Part shown: piece by piece, positions 55,483-64,000 of the stretch
Layout: each line of letters opens with the position of its first letter
Numbering within the stretch: position 1 is the first letter of the stretch
Origin: Rhododendron vialii
Lineage: Eukaryota; Streptophyta; Magnoliopsida; Ericales; Ericaceae
Length of the DNA: 64,000 nucleotides
Assembly (NCBI RefSeq): GCF_030253575.1
Contig: NC_080566.1
Coordinates: 28,906,001 to 28,970,000, forward strand
Direction: 5' to 3'
Notes under the pieces: model-generated
Databases searched by the model: none
What the model saw: only the letters and a program-made list of their open reading frames with translations
What the model was told of the DNA's origin: nothing
Program-made: the position numbers and the translations under genes

Positions 55483-56293
55483 ATTCATTATGAGTCAATA
55501 CTTAGAGCTATGCATCCAATGTTGGGGCAAATTCAAGTTTGCAAAGTAGATTAGGGGAACTAAACATACTCTTTAGCATTCATAACAGGCGGCGAGATCT
55601 CTTAGCAATCAACAGGAGTGTTGTAAGAAATTCAAGTGCCAATTTGTCTCCATAATGAACATTTTTTTTTATTAAAATGGATACGCAGATAGACTGCTAC
55701 ATATATCTGCCAAGCTATATATTATCTTCAACAAAACATCACAATCTCTAGAGAATCACATTGCACTTGTATCGGACTGAAGTTAAGATCTCAACTTGTG
55801 CTATGAGCGCTAAAGAGTATATATTTAACCACGAATACTAACTAGATTTAACGACTTGAACCCAACTATTGAGCGAGGAACTCAAGTACTTATCCATTGA
55901 ACCCACCACTTGGTGTCTCGTCCTAATACACAGCTACGTCTACAACCACTTGGTGTGCCTTCGTAATATACTGCTACAACTTTGCTAGCATCACACCCAC
56001 TTACACATTCAAACACACATACCCCCACTCACCTGACTGGTGGGTCCCGCGCATACTAGAGTTATTTAGTGCGGGTGTGTGTTTGAATGTGTAAGTAGGT
56101 GTGGTACTAAAATTATTCATACAGCTATATCTAAAACCACGGTACCACCAGATTCTAAAACGTGAGATATTTGGCAGTAAATTATGAACAAGTACCACAA
56201 ATTTAAGGTGCTCGTCCATGATCAAGAACACGATTGATTGAGTAATGATTTCGACTAATTAGTTGTTTTCCCAATCAACATGATAAGGAAAAC

Positions 56294-56566
56294 AATGAAC
56301 CAACCTAGAGCTAGCTCAGTTAGTAAGGACTCTTGCATCTCACTAGGAGATTAGAAGTTCAAGTATTTCCGTCTGCGTGTGGGATTTCTTCCGGTGGGAT
56401 TATTTCTCTCCTTAATGGGAGCTTGTAGTTGGGTTGGATTTATAATAGTTGAGTTGTTAGACTTTGTTATCCCTTGGATTCTCACACAATTGATATAGTG
56501 TCTCGTTATTTGTACCGTGTAATTGATACTTGATGCAATGTTCTCTCCTATCGATCAACCAAAAAA
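56294..56566 (+). mobile_element. tRNA-derived SINE (about 270 bp)
   Basis: Box A TAGCTCAGTTAGT and box B GAAGTTCAAGTATT sit near the 5' end. The body ends in an A-run (CCAAAAAAAA). The 9 bp direct repeat AAGGAAAAC lies at 56,285-56,293 and 56,567-56,575, extending with one mismatch (AAT/GAT). It is older than, and in a different family from, the SINE at 55,017. Confidence 0.8.
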
Positions 56567-56839
56567 AAGGAAAACGATAATGTGATAGGATGTTTCAAAA
56601 TTCTCGAATCAACAATCAAACGAGGGTTTTACTGTTGAGGAAAATTGACATAAACAGCACAATTATTGAGAGGATTATTTCAGTGTTAAGGTCGCAATCA
56701 GTTATTGGGTCTATCACCCCAATATGCGAAAGTGATGAACTGAAAACTCAAGATATTTTGAGAAACAATAAAACTTTATTGATGTAAAATAAAGTTCGTA
56801 CAACAATACTCGTGCCATCAAACAATCAAAGCAGAACTA

Positions 56840-57278
56840 AAAGAGAGAGAGAGAGTGGGAAAAAAATCCTTATTTTTTAAGACAATTTCAAGCTCAAAAA
56901 TTATGGACTTATTGAAATATAAAAATATGCAATATGGATCGCCAAAAAAAATTGAAAAATTATTTTCCTTTTACATTATTTTTGAGTTTGAAATATCAAA
57001 TAAACTGCTTATTTTTTAAGAAGGTTTCTGGCAAAGGACCCAACCAAAGAACCGAACCAAGACAGGCAAAACGCCTTCGCAAGGCGCCTAAAGATATCAA
57101 GCAAGCTCGCCCTTTTACACCAAAAACGCAAACATCATCGCCTGCAAAACAAAAAGGTGAAGAACAAGAGACAAAGGTAAAAGTCGATGGAAAGCATGGC
57201 GTTAGGAGCTACCCGGGTAGCAAGCTAGTTAGGAAAGAAGCCACCTTATACAAGAAAGTGCATTTCTCAATTCACTAG
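56840..57278 (+). other. Repeat-like AT-rich stretch followed by a basic ORF fragment
   Basis: 56,860-57,030 resembles the 30.7 kb MITE family (ACTGCTTATTTTTTAAGAAG). A frame continuing to 57,278 encodes a Lys/Pro-rich stretch (KGPNQRTEPRQAKRLRKAPK). I recognise no domain and would not call a gene. Confidence 0.3.
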
Positions 57279-58446
57279 CATATATACGGCTCAGGAGTTA
57301 AGATTGTCGTCGGGACCAACTATAAAACCAGACGTTGTGTTTTGTACTCGTATTGAAAACACCTCGACTTACTCGATCGATAACGCAAATTACGACTCAC
57401 AAGCCACAAGTATGGGGTCATATACTTTAGTTTTATCCTTCAACTACATTCAAATTAGATTGTATTTGGTTCATAAAACTTGAACAGAATACAGAAACTG
57501 GTACAGAAGTCAGAAACTTGTACAGGATTCATAAAGGAAAATACTGAAAAACCAAAATTTAGTTCCACAAAATTCAAACACAGCCCTAAAAGTAAGATTG
57601 TACCCTATAAAGATTGTAACCGGTACCCTATAAAAAAGCTCAACTTGAAATTAAGGTGAGCTCAGGTTCACCTTTATAGGGTTTGGTAGTGGTCCAACTC
57701 CACCCACCGACCCTCCAAATGAGTACCAGTTTTCAATAACATGGCCACTTCTATTCCTTCAACCACCTAATGCGTGTCCTCCTTGAGGATATTGCTTTAT
57801 CATTAGTCCTTTCCCAGGGACATGTAGTAGGTACGTACGGAAAAGTACAACCTACATGTTTTACATTCTTTTTTTGGTCATGACTCAGAATGTTTAGTCT
57901 AGCTTACGCAAACTTCGACTGACATATTAGGGGACAGTTCGTAAGTCACATAATTTGCATACGCTTCTGCGAGCATGAAAGTGTCTTTAAAACACATCTC
58001 ATACTAGTAAAATCCACGATAGCAAGGATTGAGACCGAGGATTGAGAACACGAGTGCGAAACATTTTAAAGGATTATATGAATAAGGTGACTCCTACTGT
58101 CCACTAGTAGGAGCTCAACACTCAAGTTGCAAAAGGCAGAGTTCTTACAATTCTCTTTTGTCACATGCAATTGTAGCGAGAGTCTTTTGTGAGTTGATAT
58201 GATTTTAACAACTGAGAAGACAACCAATTGAACAGACACAATTAGACACATTAACATGTGCACACGCACACGCACACAATTAGAGATGAAAATTAGAAGA
58301 TAAATTTTATATTAGAACACAATGCAAGAACAGAAAAAGCACAATCACACAGTGAACACAAACAATTTACATGGTTCGGCATGAAACCTATGTAAACAGA
58401 CAAACCCCATAAAACCTATGTCCATACGCGAAAATGAAAAAAGGAA
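57279..58446. other. Intergenic DNA with a probable LTR-retrotransposon fragment
   Basis: 58,360-58,430 contains TTTACATGGTTCGGCATGAA and ACCTATGTCCATACGCG, a worn form of the ACGTGGTTCGGC...CCTACGTCCACG block seen in many plant copia-type LTRs. 57,891-57,925 is a weak third copy of the GGGCCAGCTTACGC repeat. No gene. Confidence 0.4.
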
Positions 58447-58578
58447 GGGAAAATGACGGCCAATGACATGTTTTGATAATTAATATCAGCCAGGGGCATT
58501 TTCAGTATTAACAAATGTTCTCAGCATGTCCTTGGCGGGTATTAATCATCAAAACACATCATGCGCCGTCATTTTCCC
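58447..58578. mobile_element. Miniature Mutator-type element (132 bp) with a 9 bp target duplication
   Basis: The ends GGGAAAATGACGGC and GCCGTCATTTTCCC pair. ATGTTTTGATAATTAAT and ATTAATCATCAAAACACAT extend the arms almost to the centre. Exact 9 bp duplications AAAAAGGAA flank it (58,438-58,446 and 58,579-58,587). Confidence 0.88.
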
Positions 58579-58587
58579 AAAAAGGAA

Positions 58588-59940
58588 TCTCACTCAGACT
58601 GAAAATTACAAAAGAGCTACTTATGGACATTAACTCTCAAATAAAGCCCAACCATTCCCCCAAATAGGAACAAATGTCAGACCTATTAGTCAAGTCATGC
58701 GAGTCACAGACAGTTTATGTTCATAATCCTTGACGAATTCACAAATATCAACATGAACATTTCAAGTTGAGCAGTATTCTATCCATGGTCATGGTTGTCT
58801 TAACTAGAGCTGAAAGGTCCAAATTTGTGCTCCTGTTAACCCCAAATAATTGAACTAAAAAGGGCTTAAAAAGATTGAAACCATGTGGAAACTGTTAGCT
58901 GGTAGTTGGCAAAGCAAGGTTTAAAATATGTTTATTAGCCTCTAAAGTAAAGTTCATTAAACCTCACTGATGGGGAAATGAAAATTGAAGATAAGGAGTA
59001 CACACACTAGATCCAATGAACTGGTTTTATTATGGACAAAGAACATGCATGCCAGTGGTAGCCTGCTAGGCCAGCACCACAATTTCCTATGGGTGGGGGC
59101 TAATCTCCAATCTCTGAAAAAGTGCAAATATCTTACAAATCCATCAAGGGACCCACTTGTTTAGTGTAGTATCATCATACTCTCTCCATTTCAAAATGAC
59201 AGTCTTTTGCAAAAAAAACGTGTCGATTCTCGGATCAAAAGTTAAAAGTATTTTTGCACATAAATGCTTGATTATTTAGTTAAACTGGAGCAAAAATTTT
59301 TTTTAAAACATGTCCATAAGTGTTTTATCTGTTATCTGAAAAATGACAACAGCCCGTAATGAACAATCATTATTGTATAATGGTTGTATAAAGAAAAAAA
59401 ACTTTTTAATGGGGCCTTCCGTAAATAAAGTTTACGGAGGCCAATCTCGGCCGTCCAAACGTCCAAAAGTGTTTTGGACGATCCAGATTAAAAACAAACT
59501 ATTAAGGGTAAGAAATATTTATTACCGGTAATAGTTTAAAAATGAATCTCAACCGTTAATTGCCGAAACGGGCGAGTGAGATTGCGCGGATATTCACGGC
59601 TGCGCCATGAATAAGTTCCTCTCTTGTATAAAATATGAAATATGGTTGAAGGGACTCTCTAATCCTAAAAGCTTGTTGATCATTAATTGATCACGTTGGG
59701 TTGGCCTCTTGCTGTTCCCCTTTCTCCCAATTTGCATGCCCACTTTACGGCTCCACCCGCTCATCTTTTGATAAAACAACTCAAATGAAGAAACAAATGA
59801 ATACTATTAAATCGTGTTATAAATGTAAAAGTAACCACGATACAATAATGGGATAAATAACTGACATCACTAGAAGAACTTGTATTGGTTTAAACCCGTG
59901 ATCTAAACCTCCATAGTTGTGAGGTGAGAGGATACTTAGG
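58588..59940. other. Intergenic DNA, no gene seen
   Basis: One Stowaway-like end (CTCTCTCCATTTCAAAATGA at 59,179) is present without a clear partner. No exon was recognised. Confidence 0.4.
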
Positions 59941-60747
59941 GGAAAGGGATCGAGGGGAAGAGGAAAGGGTCGGTCTGGTGATTAAGACGTTTAATTCTCA
60001 AACATGATGTCTGAGTTTGAGTCATAGTGTTGCTATGGTATGATGCACAAGTTCGAGTATTACGTTGCTGTGGTAGGATGTCTAAGTCCGAGTCTTACGG
60101 CACTATTGGATACTTTGAGCTAGAATACAAGTTCTTTATTTTAAAACTTCACTTCAAACATACACCTTTTGACACCCTCTTACTAGGATTTTACAGAGAC
60201 CGAGCTTTTCATACCAACTCGAGCTCCGCTTGCATGCTTATTTCACCTCAATTTATTTTTTCAAAACACAAGCTCAAGCTAAATTTTTAGGCCTGTATGA
60301 TAATCAAGCCAAGCTTGCTCAACAACACAGGGTGTGTAGCGTATATTCATCAAGAATTTTTTCTAAGATATCTACCAGTCATTTCCTTAAACAGTTAGTG
60401 AATTGAGCTTGAACACTCAACTACTCGTCTAGGCTCTAGCTTTGCAGAGGACCCACAATAGGTAATGCCCATAAAAGCACTTAAGGTGCGCTACAATTTA
60501 TCTGTTTCGAGATGATTGCCTCCTTCTTTACAACTTACAACTATCAAATTTCTCTTGCTATTTGCTTTTTTATAAAAAAAAAAATGTATAATATTTGCAT
60601 TCTATATGATTGACTCAGAATTTGCATTCCAGTAATAAACAAGCACGTGCATTGGGATTGTTAATTAATCCACCCTTTTCGTGTGACTCAATGGGGCTAT
60701 GTGGGTTGTGGGTCCCCGTAGAGCAACTAGACGGTTGTAATTTTCCC

Positions 60748-60915
60748 CCGAGTGATTATTATTCCATACTCCTGGAGCACCACCACGTGGTGCTACATAA
60801 GTCTTTTCAATCACACAATAGTGTGAAAGCCACACCAATGTGTGGTAGAGAAGGCCCGTAGAGCACCGCCACCCCTAGAGCACCACATGGTGGTGCTCCA
60901 AGAGCAAGTAATAAT
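60748..60915. mobile_element. Foldback element with a G-box core, copy 1
   Basis: TGATTATTATTCCATACTCC then TGGAGCACCACCACGTGGTG at the left pairs with the inverted right side (ACCACATGGTGGTGCTCCAA, then GAGCAAGTAATAAT). One intact CACGTG is at 60,784-60,789; its partner has decayed to CACATG. The central GTGTGGTAGA/TCTACCACAC words are shared with copy 2. Confidence 0.65.
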
Positions 60916-60916
60916 T

Positions 60917-61112
60917 TTCACCCCAACATTAGGGAAAACTATTTGGGGGTCTTGGGACACCGCCACGTGGTGCCCAACACTCTTATCTACCACACATTTC
61001 TGTGGGGCCTAGTACTAAGTGTATGGACCCCCACAAAAATGTGTTGTAGACAAGGGAGTTGAAGCACCACGTGGCGGTGCCCAAGACCACCAAATAGTTA
61101 CTCCAACTTTAG
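60917..61112. mobile_element. Foldback element with two G-box cores, copy 2
   Basis: Arms of about 90 bp: TTGGGACACCGCCACGTGGT at the left against ACCACGTGGCGGTGCCCAAG at the right, with CTACCACACATTTCTGTGGG inside. Intact CACGTG motifs are at 60,964-60,969 and 61,068-61,073. It is adjacent to copy 1. Confidence 0.7.
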
Positions 61113-61161
61113 GTATGTCCAGTGTCTATTGATTGTCCTACTTTGGGCAAATTAATGGTTA

Positions 61162-61392
61162 CTCCCCCATCCCAAATTTTAGTCCAGCACGAAAGTTTGT
61201 GCAATGTTCGGAGAAAAAACAAAATAAAAATTCGAACATAATTTTTCAAATTAATTCTCAACAATTTAAGGAACTCATTGAGATCTTTAATTTTGTGCAA
61301 AGAAATTCAAAATATTATGCACAGAACTGCGTTTTATTGTATACGAAAATCGCACGACTTTTTGTAGTGGACTAAAATTTTAGGACAGAGGG
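61162..61392. mobile_element. Stowaway-like MITE
   Basis: CTCCCCCATCCCAAATTTTA then GTCCAGCACG at the left pairs with TAGTGGACTAAAATTTTAGG then ACAGAGGG at the right. TA precedes the left end (61,160-61,161). The right-hand terminal bases have diverged. Confidence 0.7.
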
Positions 61393-61699
61393 TTGATATT
61401 TTGATTATTCACTTCTCTAGACATATAATAACATGTTATAGGTGAGTGGAAGGATTATATTGTCACATAAACCGTAGACACCTTCAAGCAAAAAAATTCA
61501 TTCGGACTACATTCAAAATACAAATTCAAATCTTGAACATTAGACTATCTCTAATTCCTATATATTATCCTGACAGCACATAAAGCAAAAGAGAAAAAAG
61601 TTATTCCCTATATATAATCTATTTTAGTATACTTTTTACTCAGCTGCAAGAGGAGTGGGCGACCAGGCATAGCAGCTCTCTAGGCATGATCATGGAAAC

Positions 61700-61905
61700 T
61701 ATAGGCCCACCGGCTAATGCGCAAGGGAACAAAGAATCATGGCCACTACCGCCCCACCTGAGGAGAGCGCGGCCAATAGGCTGGAACTAGAGTGACAGGG
61801 TAGAGGGGCATCTATATCATGACTCAAACTTGTGACCTCTCTCATGGTCCAAACCCTGCAAGAGCAACCCTTTCATGCTTCAACCACCAAATTACCACCT
61901 CGGGT
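61700..61905 (-). mobile_element. Possible tRNA-derived SINE (minus strand)
   Basis: On the minus strand TTTGGTGGTTGAAGCATGAA resembles a box A region and GGTCACAAGTTTGAGTCATG a box B region about 45 bp apart. A similar arrangement on the plus strand is at about 59,955-60,060 (GGTCTGGTGATTAAGACG ... GAGTTTGAGTCA). No duplicated target was found. Confidence 0.4.
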
Positions 61906-63590
61906 GGTATGTCTTATAAAACGTATGTTGTAGGAAAGCACACTTGGCGTGCATCGCAGATGGTTTTGGAGCACAAACAGTTGTAGAATGGATAGATACA
62001 AATGAACAAATTTAAACTCTCTTGACTCTTTCAAGGATTCTATTAACCATCACTTCCTTTTTTAAATTGCCATCGAATATATGAAGATCTTATGGATAAT
62101 GCCACGTAGAGAAGCCAATCCTTTGGGCTGTGTTCAATTTGCAATTAGATTATTAAAAGTGCTTTCAGCCAACGGTATTTCATTGACAAACAAACAGAAA
62201 AGGGTGAAAAAGGAGTGATACAAGTGGGACAGTTGCTTCTAATCAAGATTAGATGGTTTACTAAGTGGGGGATTAAAGAGCACTGACACAGATAAAATTT
62301 GAGATAACATTTCTAGTAACTTGTCATGGGTTTTTTCTATTGCCATCGTTTAGCACGAGAATCGGGAGAGGCCATTTTCATATGAGATGAAAATACTATA
62401 AAAGCATAAAAAAAAAATATTAAAAAAAAAGTGAAAAAACTATGCAATACACTCAGAGCATACCTGGAATGTGTCCGTGGTGATCTCGATCAATGGGGTC
62501 GCCTTGATCTCCTCAAGATAGTCCGAATCCTAAAAGTCAGCTTTATCCATCCATGCCTAGTAATTTTATTGGTCCTGAAACATCATGTCAATGTACGAAA
62601 TTATCGTTCCAAGGATACTGTTCTTTTGTGTGAGAAAAACTACTAACATGAAGAGTATCTCCAAACTACAGGCATTTTGCCAAGTCCAAGTACAAAAAGG
62701 AAAAAGGTTCCTATTCTGGCATTTTTTCGTGTCTGTGCTCCAACAATATTTAAGCCTTCTTTCTAGTCAAAATACAAAAATTGATACTTCAAGTCGTCAA
62801 CACAATATGTGGCACGTTTCCTTCGGATAGCCGAATTTGCCTTGCTAATGGCAGTGGCTGACTGACTGACTAGCCAACCCGATTAGCAAGAGACAAAATC
62901 CTTAGTCTATTGGCGAGCAGTTGGATTTGCAAAAAGTACATATAAGTATACATGCAGTTTGCCTATTTTCGGAGATGCTTTAACGTTTGTGCAAACAAAT
63001 GTAGAAACTCTCACATAATAGTGTGAGTCCCACACATGTGTTAGTAGCAGAACTCCAAGTGTTCGTGTTTCTTTTAAGTTCTCAACCTCATTGACTAATG
63101 AGCTGAGTTGGAATTTGCAGCTAAACAACTCTGAAATTGAATTAGGTCCGACTCATAAATAATTTGACATGTCAATTACTCACTACACAACTCAAGGCAT
63201 AACGCAACAAAATAAGGGTGGCTTGTGGCAGTGACTCCCTTAATTCGAGTGTCCAATTGGATGAATTCAACAAATATACAACTATGCGGTCCGGTGTGCA
63301 GTTATGCACCAAAATAAAAGTAATTTTGCTTATATTTTCATGTCATTTTTGGACCGAAATGATTTGAACACAAATGTCCGGACAGAGAAGGGTTAGCAAC
63401 TATGAGATGCGTATGGTCCCAAATGTGTGTAGAGCCCACGTACATCCAATAGTTCTGTACACAATCTATATCCGGATATCTATGTGCCCATAACATTAGT
63501 CATGTGGGGGTGCGTGAAACTTCCTAGCCGCTTCCTGCCTAGTGGGACAGATGTGGCATTTTTAAGGATATAACAAGTGAAATGCTAGTG
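61906..63590. other. Intergenic DNA, no gene seen
   Basis: Short frames only, and no repeat ends were recognised. Confidence 0.4.
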
Positions 63591-63591
63591 C

Positions 63592-63597
63592 CACGTG
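63592..63597 (+). promoter_or_regulatory. G-box/ABRE-like CACGTG upstream of the edge gene
   Basis: GCCACGTGTC is a consensus ABRE/G-box, about 320 bp before the ATG at 63,915. Function inferred only from sequence. Confidence 0.4.
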
Positions 63598-63833
63598 TCA
63601 ATTCCTACTGCCCAGAAAGTGGACGGGCCCAATTTGATTGGAAAGCCCATTAAAACTACAAAAGGATTGATAGTGGAGGATCCAAAGGGTGGCAGAATTG
63701 ATACATTTAAAATCCAGAGATTACTTTAAACCCTCAGAATATTCGGAAATCATTATGATCAGTTTTAATAATATTAGTTTACTTTTTTCTAACTCAAAAA
63801 CTGAAAATCACACCTTTTTCACTTTTCCCCCTC

Positions 63834-63840
63834 TATATAT
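63834..63840 (+). promoter_or_regulatory. TATA box of the edge gene
   Basis: TATATAT within CCCCCTCTATATATCTCCCC lies 81 bp before the start codon, in a good position for a short leader. Confidence 0.55.
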
Positions 63841-63914
63841 CTCCCCTGTGCAACCAACTCCAGAAAAAGGTATCAACTAGACCAAAAACTAAAAAACCAA
63901 CCACTCAAGCCAAC

Positions 63915-64000
63915 ATGTATGCTTCTACTTCCTCCTCTATTACTACTACTCAGCTCCTCCAAGACAGCCTTACACAATTCTACTCAAGAAGATTGCTCCT
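63915..64000 (+). CDS. 5' end of a new gene, possibly an ATL-type RING-H2 protein (truncated by window edge)
   Basis: Twenty-eight codons are open to the window end: MYASTSSSITTTQLLQDSLT then QFYSRRLLL-like residues. A TATA box and an A-rich leader (AAAAACTAAAAAACCAACCA) precede the ATG. The LLQD...FYSRRLL pattern recalls N termini of some plant ATL RING-H2 ubiquitin ligases (ATL78 group). That is recall from a short segment, so the product stays tentative. That a gene starts here is more certain than what it encodes. Confidence 0.45.
   Translation, partial: MYASTSSSITTTQLLQDSLTQFYSRRLL

Overview
The window is nuclear DNA from a flowering plant, most likely a eudicot. It is AT-rich and intron-rich, has two nuclear-type tRNA genes, several plant-only protein families and a dense load of small plant transposons. 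I cannot name the species. Four protein-coding genes can be modelled exon by exon: ATG1t and ATG13 (minus strand), and an RG-II xylosyltransferase and BAG6 (plus strand). A fifth gene starts at the right edge. The rest is mostly mobile-element DNA.

Layout. 1-14 kb: an in-frame tandem repeat, foldback elements, three related 0.9 kb Harbinger-type elements (two with coding-like inserts), a 5'-truncated LINE and a Stowaway MITE. 14.75-19.88 kb: an eight-exon, kinase-only ATG1t. 21.6-29.6 kb: ATG13, whose last 124 codons lie beyond a 6 kb transposon-filled intron. 30-36 kb: foldback elements and tRNA-Ala. 36.8-39.6 kb: a GT77 RG-II alpha-1,3-xylosyltransferase, with an AUG-stop element in its leader. 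40.6 kb: tRNA-Gly. 41.3-42.7 kb: a MITE split by a solo LTR. 43.3-49.8 kb: BAG6, followed by a decayed mitochondrial-type HSP70 at 50.2-51.2 kb. 51-64 kb: mostly repeats, including two tRNA-derived SINEs, a 132 bp Mutator-type MITE and foldbacks carrying G-boxes, then the new gene start at 63,915.

How the genes relate. ATG13 is the regulatory subunit and ATG1 the kinase of the complex that starts autophagy. Here ATG13 and the kinase-only ATG1t lie head-to-tail, 1.7 kb apart. BAG6, a co-chaperone reported to trigger autophagy in Arabidopsis, is 14 kb from the ATG13 start, with an HSP70 relic beside it. The strongest points for follow-up are this autophagy cluster, the AUG-stop element in the leader of an RG-II (boron-binding pectin) gene, the Harbinger elements with captured sequence, and the matching foldback elements in ATG1t intron 1 and the ATG13 leader.

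Limits: exon boundaries come from reading splice signals and family similarity by eye. No alignment, transcript or database search was run.
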